From Aurantiochytrium sp. KH105 (lineage: Eukaryota > Sar > Bigyra > Thraustochytrida > Thraustochytriidae): a stretch of 64,000 bases of DNA. Location of the stretch: positions 62,001 through 126,000 of the forward strand of contig BGKB01000105.1 in the NCBI GenBank assembly GCA_003116975.1, given 5' to 3'. Below the pieces are notes generated by a model. It was not told where the DNA came from, did no database searches, and worked only from the letters and a program-made list of their open reading frames with translations. The number at the start of each line of letters is the position of its first letter. Position 1 is the stretch's first letter. Of the stretch, positions 22,801 through 33,400 are shown piece after piece. The position numbers and the translations under genes were made by a program.

Positions 22801-24367
22801 TTTCATTCTTTATTCACAGCAGCGGAGGACTCGTTCGTGCCGCCCTCCTCTTCCTCCCGCGTTGACTCAAACGCACAAGAAAGACAGGCAAACAAAAACG
22901 TGGCACAGCCTGTGCCCCAACCTTGCTCGCCTCTACGCGGGCGCAGCTGGGATTCGTTCGATTGATCGATTGATCGATCGCTCGCTGCGCGGCTGGCTGG
23001 CTGGCTGCGCGGCTGGCTGCGCAGCGCCGGCAAGAGAGCAGGAAAGCGGTGGCCACAAGTGCGAAAAGGCGATACGCCAGGAGTCAGGCCAAACCGTCGC
23101 CGCGCTTCCCGCGTCGCGTCGCGCCAAGCAAGCAAGCGAGCGGGCGGCACGCACACACGCCGCGTTCTTTTATACTTTCCATGCCAAGACATTTCAAGTC
23201 GAACCAAGCCAAGCTATTTGAAGCCAACCATCTCTGTGGCGAGCGCGCCGACCTGTAAAAAATTTTGCTTGAAGGATGGTCTTCTTCTTCTTCTTTTGCC
23301 GATAAATATGCGCGCGCGCTGCTTCATGCTTGCACGCTTTCAAAAAGATGCACGTGCGCGCGCACACGATGTGATGCGATGCGGCGCGATGCGGTGCGAC
23401 TCGGACTCGTCGGAAACGGCGCAAGCAGGAAGCGGCCTTCGCCCCAGCTTGGGTCCGTCCCGGTCGGTGCGTCGGGCCGCGGTCGAGAACGTTCACAACA
23501 AGCCAGCAAGTAAGTAAGCAAGCAAGCAAGCAAGTATTCGTTGCCGCGCGCGCTCATTCTCGCTCAACACTAGCCGAGCGTGGCGACCGCCTCGCGTCTC
23601 GTCGCGTACGTGCGGGTTCTGAAGCGCAAATTGCCGCGGCTGGCTGGCAGCCTGGCAGGCAGGCAGCAACGTTGGCTGGCTGGCTGGCTGGCTGGCTGGC
23701 GGCGCAGCACGTAAAGGCCAAGGCTGAGCCGCGACGTTGCTAAACAATCAGCGCGACTCGAAGAAGCGCAGAGCGAGACGGACATCGTCTCGCTCCTTGA
23801 TCTCGAGCTTAGCCAATTCTTTTTTTTTGAGGCGCGGCCAGCGAGGAGGCGGCGCGGCGCCCGCTTCTTGCCGGCCGACCGTTGACCGTTGGCTGGCTAT
23901 GCTATGCCATGCCATACGGGTCGGGCCGGATCTCGTGCGCTCGCTCATAACTTTTCCACCGTGGCCAGCTTCGACCTTGATTGGAGAAGAGTTCCATTCT
24001 TTTCCGATCCGATGGCATCCAGCTTGAACCCAACCGACCCATCCGATCGACCGACGCCTACGCAGACGACTGACTGGGAGCGCAGCCTCGCTGCCGCCAC
24101 AGTTGGCGCGGTAGGTCGGGCGGCGGTGACCAGCTTTCGCGAGCGAGCTAGCTAGCTTAAGTAACGCCCGTCCTTCCCTCCGGGCTGCATTTATTGTTAA
24201 GAAAAAGCAGCTTTGACCTTTAAGCATCAGCGATGCGTTGGATTTGCGCAGCGAGAAGAAATGAAGTGTGCTTCACAGGCAGTCCACAGGGCGGCCGCGA
24301 CCGACCCGGCCTGCGTCGAATGATCGATCGAGCGAGGAATTCACTGCAGAGCACGGGAAGGAGGCTC

Positions 24368-24404
24368 GCGCAGCGCAGCGCAGCGCAGCGCAGCGCAGCG
24401 CAGC
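24368..24404. repeat. (GCGCA)n pentanucleotide array
   Basis: About seven tandem GCGCA/CAGCG units seen directly. Confidence 0.9.
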
Positions 24405-25919
24405 CGCGCGAATCGAGAGGCGCGAGACGGACGAAAGGTGGTCGACTCGAAGTCGTTCAATGTGGCTAGCTGGCCGCGACGCGCAGGCGAAGGGACGTGC
24501 AGGCAAACAGCCGGTGCGCCTCTCGCCTGGCCTCCTCGATTGCCACCGTCGCGCCGAATCGACAATTTCGTCTCGCGTTCGGTTTCTTTGGCTGCAACTT
24601 GTGGCTTCTTTGCTGCGCTGGCTGGGTTGGTGCGATGCATTTGCCTCATAAATTAAAAAACGCGCTCCCGTTCTTTCATTCTCGCACGGCACAGTTCGGA
24701 CGGCCCGTCCGGCGCGTGGCGATTGACTGGCGGAGGGACGAGCTGGAAAAATCAAATCTCGGCGCGGCGCGCAGCCGAACGCGCTGCAGATACACCTCGC
24801 AGTCGCCTTTGTTTCTTCACCCTCCCTCTCAAGCGATGCAGGTCGCAGTCCGCCCGTCCCCTTCCCTTCTTGGGGCATTCCCTCAGTCGCTGATCGCACC
24901 GCCCCCACAGCAGACAGGAGGCGGCCGGCCCTGCTTGGAAGGGGTATAAACAAGAGAATGCGTGGAGCGAATCGAGGCCATCGACGAGGCAGGCGCCTGC
25001 CCTTTCGAGACCTGACCGCCTGCAGCTGCAGCTGCTGCTGGCAGTGTGGCTGCCTGGCTCGGGCGGAGCGGCTGCTTCTTCGCATGTCTGTCTCGCTCGG
25101 GCGCGGACCTCGCAGCTTTAACGCTCAGCTGACCGCCGCCGCGGCGCTGAGTCTGCAAGCGCCGCCTCTAGGTGCGGTGTTCGTATTCAGAACCTCAAGC
25201 AGCCGCGTTTGGTGAACTTATTTGTTGCCTTTGGTTGGTTGATTTGAATGGTCGGTTTTCTAGTTGTGAGCCGAAAAAAGAAGTCGTGGTGCTACTGAGC
25301 GAGTTAAGAGGAACAAAACGAAGCAGCAGCTGAGCTGAGCTGCGCTGAGCCAAGCTGAGCGGAGCGGAGTAGGCCGCGGCGGCTTGGTCGGAGAGAGGGA
25401 AAAACACGCGCCAGCAGCACGATGCGCGACGCGCCGACAATATCTCGTTCGACCGTGGGTGAGTGAGTCGCGCAGGCAGGCAGGCGAGCGAGCAAGGCCT
25501 AACAGGGGGGAAAAGAATGGGAGGGAGGAAAGAACAACGAAATAGCCTGAGCCCAACCCGCTTGTTTTTATTTTCCCCCTTTTTCTTTTCAATGTTTTCT
25601 CTTTTTTGCATCCATGCCTAACCTCGTGCGCTCGTGCGTGCAAGCGGCCGGCGGGCAGAGGATCAACCCGCTCGTACGGCTGCGGCGCGGCGAAAGAGCA
25701 AGCGAGGTTTAACCGCCGCATGGCCGCACGCAGGCGTGCAAACGGGCGGGGCGGGAGCGAGTTTTTCATTTTTTCGATCAAAATGAAAAACTTTCTCTCC
25801 CCCAGCTTTGCCGCGGAAGCTCCGCGCCGCTCACCTTTGCGCCATCACACACATTCATTCACACTCGAAGAGTGCGAGGGAGACAGACTCCATGGCTGGC
25901 AACAGGAAGGGAAGAGCAT

Positions 25920-26150
25920 CATGCATGCATGCATGCATGCATATGCATGCATGCTTGTACGCATACAAGTGCAGGCAGCGGCAGCAAGCAAAAAGAGCGC
26001 CGAGCGAAATCGAGCACGAGAGCAACCTGCGCTGCAGCCTTTTTAATGGGCAACAATCATGCTCGAGGGAAGCAGAAGCTCTTTCTACGCCCCATGTGCC
26101 ATGCCATGCCATGCTATGCCATGCTATGCTTTGCCATGCCATGCCCCATG
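25920..26150. repeat. CATG-rich simple repeat blocks
   Basis: A perfect ATGC run at 25920-25954 and an ATGCC/ATGCT pentanucleotide block at about 26098-26150, separated by unrelated sequence. Confidence 0.9.
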
Positions 26151-27100
26151 TTGTGTCATACCTTATCGACCGATTCCGCGACAGCAGGCTGAAAAAATAA
26201 AGGTCCAACGCAAATGAACCAACCTTTCTTTTCACGCAAAATCGGACAAAGGCAGCCAGCCTCGGTGGTGGCGCCGCTCGTACCTGGGCGGCCACAGGAA
26301 TTCGCCCCGTTCGCTGCTTTCTTTCCTCCGCCATCGTTCCCCTCATTTTGTTGTTGCCGCAGGGTCGGTCAATTCGCCGGTCTATCAGCGAGGCGCGCCC
26401 CGCCCGCTCGAGACTCTGCTCCGCCTCGAGGCGAGTCGCGGCGAAGCGAAGCGAATCGAATCGTCCGCAGGCCGCACCACCAGAAGCGCGGTTGCCAGTT
26501 CGCCCCGCGCGTCCATCCATCCACCTCACATCCCGGCCGGCCGCCATTGCCGTCGCCCCGCGCGCCCATGTGCGGTGCAGTGAACAAAGGCGTTCTCTCG
26601 CACCACTTTCAAATTTCCCGTTCTTTCCCTTCGCCTCCCCTTTCTTCTCTGCAAACAGAGGAAACTTTCTCTCTCGCCGACGCCGCGCCAAGCAGCCTGG
26701 CTGTTCTTTCCTTTCTTTCTTTTTACATTGGTTTTTAAAATTTCGATTCTTTTTTTTTCATAGACATGCCTGCCTTCGGTTGCGCGTGCATTCACGCGCG
26801 GAGCGGCGACGCCTTGCCATTGTCTACACTGGTCGCCGTGGCGCGGCGCGGAGGTCGCTCTGCCAAGGCCGCCGGGCGGGAGAGGCCGCGGCCGGCAGCC
26901 AGCAGGCAGCACGGCTCAGCCGTCTGCAGCTAGCTAGCTCTCTGCCGCCACCAAGGCGCTCGCTCTCTTGCGAGCTCCGCGCCGCGCCGCGCCGCGCCCT
27001 TCGAGAGGCGAGGCTTCTGTTTTTCTTGCTTGGATCGAACCGCGCCGACCTGACCCGGCCTGTGTGGACCGGCTCGGACTCTGCGCGCCGCGATCCGACG

Positions 27101-27236
27101 CGACTCGACTCGACTCGACTCGCGAGACGCGGCTCGGCTCGACCCTCCGATTGACGAACTCGACTCGACTCGACTCGACTCGACCCGACCCGACCCTACC
27201 CGACTCGACTCGACTCAACTTACTCGACTCGACTCG
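27101..27236. repeat. (ACTCG)n pentanucleotide array
   Basis: Three blocks of tandem CGACT units with drift (CGACC, CAACT) over about 135 bases, upstream of the first metalloprotease. Confidence 0.9.
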
Positions 27237-27899
27237 GGCGAGACTGCCCGCGGCCGGGCGGGCGATCGAAGTCTGTCTCCGAAGGGGGGAGGGGGGGATA
27301 GAACGCCCGCCCTCTCTCGCCCGGCCGGGCCGGCCGCGCGAGGGAGAAGGGGAGGGACGGAGAGCAGGCAGCAAGGGCAGCCGCGCAGGCAGTGGGCACA
27401 GAGTCGATGGCTTGGTTTTACGTTTTTTTTTTTCTTTATTCTTTCGTTGGTTAGTGTTTCATTTTCATTGGTTGAGAATTTTTTGTTTCCTTTTTTGTTT
27501 TCAAAGTTTTTTGTTTGAAACTTGCTTTTTCCCTTTTCTTTTTTCGTTTTCTTTTTTACTTTTTGTTTGTTTTATCTTCTTTTTGCGCCCGCGCCGCGCC
27601 GTAGCGAGAGAGCAAAAGAAGAACGCAAGCAAGCGAACGAGCAGCCACGGCCGTGGTCCATCAACCGGGCGGGCGGGCGGGTGGGCAACCAAAACCCAAA
27701 CGCGGCGCACAGCCGAAGCGAGCAGCTCGCTCGCAACAAAGCAAAGACAAGAAACGAAGCAAGCAAGGAGTCCTTGGCTCACAGTCTTGAACCGAGTTCT
27801 GACCTTGGCGAGCATCAGCACCAGCAGCATAACGAAGAACTCCAAGACGCAACAAACAAACAAACAACACACCAAAACAACACACAAGAAAACAATAAC

Positions 27900-30473
27900 A
27901 TGCGGACAAACCCCGCCGCAATTGTGCTGGCTGCGACCCTCGCGGCCAGCATCCTCGGACAGAGCCAGGTCTCGGCCCTCGATAGCGACAGGCAGGCTAT
28001 CCACCTCCACGACGACGAGAACGAGGAGGACCGCCTCTTTCATCCCGTCGAGCACTTCTCCGTGCGCCATCTTGATGAAGACAAAATCCAGGTCGACGTC
28101 CGCGCTGGCGATCACGTCTTCGTCTCACACGAGCTCTCGCGCGTGCGCAACTTGTACTCCAAGAACGGCAAGCTCCGTATTGGGTCCCCCGACGGCCAGC
28201 ACATTGTCAAGACTCGGGAAGACAGGCACGCCAAGTTCATCTTTGAAGGCGAGCATGAATTTGGCTGGTTTACCTGCTCGTACCGCCCCAAGGAAAACCG
28301 CGCCCACCTCTTCGTGCACAACGGCACCAAGTCGTTCGAGGTGACTCATCGTGAGCGCTTTCTCATGGACATCAACAGCCGCGACCTCGCGACCCTTCCC
28401 GAGTCTGAATTTTGGCTCGAGGTCACCGGAGCCGACGACACGCTCCTGCCTCCCAACGTCGACGTCAGCGCCGCCGAAAGCTCTCGTCACCTCCGTCGCA
28501 ACCTTGATGCTGATGACGAGGAGGAGGAGGACGACGACGACACGGACTGCGGCGAGCGCACTGCCCCCGATGATGTGATCCTTAAGAGCAAGAATCTCAA
28601 GGACCTGAACATTCTTCCCGGCGATGAGACCGCTGAGATCAACCGCCTCGTCAAGGCTGGCTATGAATCGAGGAACGCAACCAGGACGAAAAAGTCTGCA
28701 GTCGTCAAGACTGCCGACTTGAGCAGCAATGAGCTCTCGCCTGCGGGTCGCCGTCTCGCCGATGCCTACGCCTTCACCCCGGACTGCTACACGGACGATG
28801 ACCGCGTGCACGAGGTCCTGGTGAACGTCATCTCTGATGCCGCATTCTACGCAATCTATGGTTCAGAGGACGACGTCCAAGAGGCCTTTGAGACGGCTAT
28901 CGCCCGGGCGTCCCAGGTGTACACGATCCAGATGAACATTAAGCTCGTCATTCAGGATACGTGGATTGCGACCGATACCGCGAGCCCGAGCAGTTGGCCT
29001 GACTTTGCCGACTACACGGAGAGCGATGGGTGCCCTTACGATCTCTCTGACCAGCTCGATGACCTCACCACCTGGGTGCGAACCCTCGATGACGACGAGG
29101 AGCAAGCTGCGCACTTTCACCTCTTCACTGGCTGCAGCGCCAGCTCTTCTGGTGTCGCCTACGTCGGTACGCTCTGCAACCTCAACTACAACACTGGTGT
29201 GACCAAGAAGACGAGCAGGACATGGAAGACCTTTGCCCACGAACTCGGCCACGGCTTTGCTGCCACGCACTCCTTTGAAAACGGAATGTACACCACGGGT
29301 GGCATCATGGACTATGGCGACGGAACGATTCTTGGAACGAGCCTGTACCGCTTCCGCCTTGCGCGCCGCGATCAAATGTGCGGAGAGTTCGAGACGGCCC
29401 TTTCTGGCTCTTGCGCTTTCATCAACGTTTACGACGATGATTCGGGCTGTGGCAACACTGTCATCAGTGACGACGAGGAGTGCGAGTGTGTCGATGGATC
29501 CACCAGCTGCAATGGTTGCAAGAACTGCAAGCTCACTGACGACACGGTCGAATGCAGTACTTCGAAGTTTTACATGGTTGCCTCTGGGTCTCCTTATTCT
29601 ACAGGCGCTCTCTCGGACGAGGAGTGCTGCGTTGACAACAAGCTTCTTACGGCCGACACTGCGTGTGATGATGGTTACTGCGGTGGCGGTGGTCTGTGCA
29701 CCAACCCGTGCACGAGCGACTCCTTGTCTCCGTGTGGCTACAAGAACAGCGGCTGCCGCGTCAAGTGCACGGACGGTAGCACCTGCAGCTACAACTGGAG
29801 GGTGAACAGCGTGTACGTTGGCTATGCCGACTACGGAACGCCTTGCACGACCGACGATGGCGCCGAGGGCATCTGTGGCGATGGCACGGGTGTCTGCACC
29901 TACTCGGGCCCGCCCACACCGAACCCAACAAAGTCCCCCACGAAGGCTCCCACGAGTTTCCCGACCAAGGCTCCTACCAGCTCTCCGACGTCCTTTCCTA
30001 CGAGTTTCCCAACCGATTACCCCACGGCATCTCCTACCGCGGCGCCTTCGGTGCTCAAGGGCGTCTCGTTTCCCTCGAAAAAGTGTGCCAAGAAGAACAG
30101 GAAGTGCAAGATCACCGAGGACGGCCTCGCCCGCTTCGGCAACAATGATAACTACGCTTTTTACGCTTTCGAGGACATCACCAAGAAGACCAAGTTCAAG
30201 TGCAATGAAAACACTTTTGGCTTCGACCCCATCCCGGACCAAAAGAAGAAGTTCTGCTGGTTCGCCCCCATGACTTTTGATTTCGAACTCCTCGCCAAGA
30301 ACGGCAAGTCGGGCACCGTGACCAAGGCCGGTATCGTCCGCTACGGAGTTGAGGACAAGTACGTCTTTAAGACTTACGAGTCCAAGACATCGATCAAGTG
30401 CAATGCAGACGAGTTTGGCGTCGATCCTGCGCCGAATTCGAGTTCCAAGAAGTGCCACGTCAGCTACTTTTAG
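27900..30473 (+). CDS. Secreted ADAM-like zinc metalloprotease, copy 1
   Basis: 857 residues, no intron. ATG 27900 begins a signal peptide (to about residue 26); the preceding 60 bases are CA-rich leader. A prodomain (about 27-285) ends near an acidic run and basic sites (RHLRRN near 196, GRRLADAYAF). The catalytic domain has HELGHGFAATH with zinc ligands His447, His451, His457 and base Glu448, and the Met-turn GGIMDYG (Met470), the metzincin pattern. The Gly usual at the eighth motif position is Ala. A Cys-rich disintegrin-like region follows (about 520-665), then a PT-rich stalk (about 671-716, PTKSPTKAPTSFPT-like), and two copies of an unrecognised module of about 65 residues sharing RFG/RYG, FGxDPxP and paired Cys. 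It likely acts outside the cell or at the wall. A close paralogue lies 6.8 kb downstream on the same strand. Confidence 0.88.
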   Translation: MRTNPAAIVLAATLAASILGQSQVSALDSDRQAIHLHDDENEEDRLFHPVEHFSVRHLDEDKIQVDVRAGDHVFVSHELSRVRNLYSKNGKLRIGSPDGQHIVKTREDRHAKFIFEGEHEFGWFTCSYRPKENRAHLFVHNGTKSFEVTHRERFLMDINSRDLATLPESEFWLEVTGADDTLLPPNVDVSAAESSRHLRRNLDADDEEEEDDDDTDCGERTAPDDVILKSKNLKDLNILPGDETAEINRLVKAGYESRNATRTKKSAVVKTADLSSNELSPAGRRLADAYAFTPDCYTDDDRVHEVLVNVISDAAFYAIYGSEDDVQEAFETAIARASQVYTIQMNIKLVIQDTWIATDTASPSSWPDFADYTESDGCPYDLSDQLDDLTTWVRTLDDDEEQAAHFHLFTGCSASSSGVAYVGTLCNLNYNTGVTKKTSRTWKTFAHELGHGFAATHSFENGMYTTGGIMDYGDGTILGTSLYRFRLARRDQMCGEFETALSGSCAFINVYDDDSGCGNTVISDDEECECVDGSTSCNGCKNCKLTDDTVECSTSKFYMVASGSPYSTGALSDEECCVDNKLLTADTACDDGYCGGGGLCTNPCTSDSLSPCGYKNSGCRVKCTDGSTCSYNWRVNSVYVGYADYGTPCTTDDGAEGICGDGTGVCTYSGPPTPNPTKSPTKAPTSFPTKAPTSSPTSFPTSFPTDYPTASPTAAPSVLKGVSFPSKKCAKKNRKCKITEDGLARFGNNDNYAFYAFEDITKKTKFKCNENTFGFDPIPDQKKKFCWFAPMTFDFELLAKNGKSGTVTKAGIVRYGVEDKYVFKTYESKTSIKCNADEFGVDPAPNSSSKKCHVSYF
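29911..30047 (+). repeat. P-T-x-x coding repeat (stalk) in metalloprotease copy 1
   Basis: Tandem 12-base coding units giving PTxx tetrapeptides, probably an O-glycosylated stalk. Copy 2 has a shorter and different series at about 39284-39400, so unit number changes quickly. Confidence 0.85.
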
Positions 30474-33400
30474 GCTGCTGCTTAGGTTGTGCTGCGATGG
30501 CTCTCGCTCGCCCATTGCGAACTTCATGATTTGACTGAACGCCTCAAGGTCGTTCTGACTACTTTGCGCCGACCTCTTTGCTTTTTACCAAGAACATGAC
30601 ACAACATGACCCTCGTTCATGACAAGAAAGCGCCGGGCGTCTGATTGATTCATCCATCATTTGTGTGTGACTCTCTGACCCCCATGACTGACGACGCCCG
30701 GCCGCTCGCTCGTGCTCGTATTGAGCTCCCTGACATCTCTCTAATAGAGATCCCATTCTCCGTCTTTTTGTCCATCTGTGACTGCTCCCGCGCGCGACGC
30801 TCGCGCGCATTGACCCTTCGGAGATCTGTGTTTGTGATTGCCCCATTTTGTGTCTATCCTGATTTAACCGATACAAGAAACATTGATGCATTGATTCATT
30901 GATTGATTGTTGAGTGCAACCGTGCCATGCCATGCATGATTCACTGTACATTGGAAATTTCTTGGAAAAAAAGTACTTTGCTGTTACTAGAATTGTAATC
31001 TTCCATACGTAACCAAGCTCACTCATCTCCTGAATTTGCGCACATCTTTTCCAAAGGGAAGAAGCGATGTCTTCTTCGTTTTGCTTCCCGTATGGAGCAA
31101 ACTTCGTTAGGTTTTTTTTCACTCTTCTCTTTTCAGAGGAAAAGCGAACCGCTGACATGTCCACATCATATCGTGTACCGAATTGCCCCCCCCCAAAAAG
31201 CAATCATATTCCAGAGTTTGGATTACCCGGATTCCAGTCAGCTGCAGCGCAGAAGAGTGTTGCGCTAAGACCCTGTTCAGATGGCCTCGCGAGAAAGAAT
31301 GAAGGTTACAGACCTTTTCATTGTGAAAAGCCATGTTGACAAGGAAACAAAAGAGGATCAAGACACAGATGTAACGTAAAAAGCTGCCACTCAGTAGAGC
31401 GCTTTCAGAGATTCATAGGAGTCTCCTTGGCCAAGTCCCGCACGCTGTTGTGCAAATTGCGCACAACCTTCGAACGCACCAGGCACTCGTTCCACCAGCG
31501 AACGCGCATTCCTCGCTTCGCTCGTTGATTTCGTATACTTCCCACCCCGGTTGATCACACGAGCGTTCCCGGCAGATCGGCTCGCGCGCTTGCGCTTGCG
31601 AGTGCTTTGAAGGGTCTGCCGACCGGAAGCGGGCCAGGCACTCAAAGCCGAGGTCCGCTCGCCCTCATCACTGCACTACAGTCATCGGTCCGCAACATCC
31701 ACAACGTCACACCACGTCGCCTTTCGCTCCAAAAGACCGGCCTCTTGCACGCCTTACGTGTTCCGTGCGTGCGTCCGTGCGTGCGTCGATGGTGCCGCTC
31801 TTCGTTGCTTTGGCGGCAGCGGCAGCGGCAGCGGTTTGCATCTCGTTGCTGCAAACTCAGCGGCACGCGCCGTCGGTCGGCCGCGCCGCCACCGATATCG
31901 CATGTCGGCGCCGCGGATCGATCACTCGATCGGCAGGCTGGGTGGGCGGTCGCGTCGCGCCATGCCAGCACTGGCAGCTTCTGCATCGAGCCCCGTTCTC
32001 GGGACTTGCTTCTGCACGAGCAAGCACCGCCGGGCGCGCGAGGTGAGGTGAAGTGAAGGGAAGTGCAAAGGAGCGACCGAAAAAAGGCGAATGAAGTGAG
32101 CGAGTGATGTCACCCGCGAGAGCTCCGAAGCGGCGCGAGCGGCTGCGGCGCAAAGCGGCGGTCCCACCGCTTCCTGGTGGGCGGCAGCGGCAGCGGGTGG
32201 CAGCGGGGCGGCGCAAAGCGGCGCAAAGCGGCGCGAAGCGTCCGGGACGGGCTGCGGCAGCTGCGAGGGGGGGAGGTTCGTTGGAGTTGGACGGAGACGT
32301 GAAGCGAGGTTCGTTTCCGTGGAGCTCCGAGCGTTGCCGGCAACGGCGTCGGAGGCGTGCACACGAAGCTTGCCGACGGAAGGCTTACCAGGCCCGGACA
32401 CTGGCAGGCTAGGCCTGAAAGAGCAGTTCGATGCAAGAGAAATGCAGAGCAGAGCAGTGCAGTGCAGAGCAGTGCCGTACAATGTGCAGTGCAGTACTTT
32501 GCAGACCAGTGCAGTGCAGTACAACGTTGTGTATTGCAGCACAGCATAGTGCAGAACGGTGCAGTGCAGACCAGTGCAGCGCAACGTCGAGAGGATGGAA
32601 GGTGACTCCCTTTCTTCGTGTTGAGAGCCACAGCCACAGCCAACTGGGACTTCATCGGTGGCGGCGAGTATTGTGCAAATAAACGAACGGAAACGTATGG
32701 GGGCTCAATCGAGGCGAGGTGAGAAAACCGGCAAGACGATGGCAGTGGTGAGCGACAGGGGACAGTTTTCGGTCGCGGAAATACTTTCTAAGATCGACCC
32801 TAGGACAAGCTTTTTACTTTATCATTTTGTGCAAATTGATCAAAGAACTCAAGCCGCCAACCAAGCAAACCTTGGAGAAAAGCTTGTTTGTGCAAGCTGC
32901 AATGGGGCAAACGAGAGGACGTTCGAACGAACGGCCATGGCCAGGCGGCTGAGATTCTTGTGGTCCGGGATCATCCCAAAGAAAAGTAGGAAAATGGGAC
33001 GCTGGACTCTCGTTGAGTGGAGGCAAGGACCTCGATAGGTTGGCCATGGTTGTGCCACCAGCCAGCTGCAGCTAGCTGCTGGTTGCAGCAAGCTCCCAGA
33101 GACGGGGCAGATAAAGCGTCCGGCTGCTTTAAGATTTTAAAATTATTGTGGATTTCAAGCGGCGGACGCTTACTCGAATTCTTGTCATGGCGTACCTCTC
33201 TTGTGAACACACGCCAGCCAATGGGGGAAAAAACCGCTCCGCGATCAAAGTGGATTAGCGCCAACCAACGAAGATCGCGGCTGGGGAAGATCTCAAGTCA
33301 TGGTCGGCAACGGGTCGAATTCGGCGTATATTCCACTCTACTGCTGACTTTACCTCGAAAAATGATACCGACACTTCCGTCCGATTCATAGATTCCATCT

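Larger units (their letters stand above)
16641..27899. other. 11-kb GC-rich low-complexity stretch without supported genes
   Basis: Open frames are everywhere on both strands, as expected at high GC, but all have Arg/Ala/Ser/Cys-rich, shadow-like products and none matches a family. It is crowded with simple repeats: (CT)n at 16782-16816, CAG/GCAG runs near 17490, a GGCT run near 23672-23700, GCGCA units at 24368-24404, CATGC and ATGCC units at 25920-26150, and ACTCG units at 27101-27236. A TATAAATA lies at about 17983, and the last 200 bases before 27900 are CA-rich like a 5' leader. Poorly conserved, non-coding RNA or strongly spliced genes cannot be excluded. Confidence 0.5.

Noticed and set aside
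28480-28560. RHLR followed by an acidic run in metalloprotease copy 1, recalling oomycete RxLR-dEER effectors
   Set aside because: It sits near residue 196, far from the signal peptide, inside the prodomain of a protease; the normal position is within about 40 residues of the signal peptide.
31391-31645. 84-codon minus-strand frame with protein-like composition
   Set aside because: Its first codon is TTG, not ATG, and no family is recognised; not enough to call a gene.
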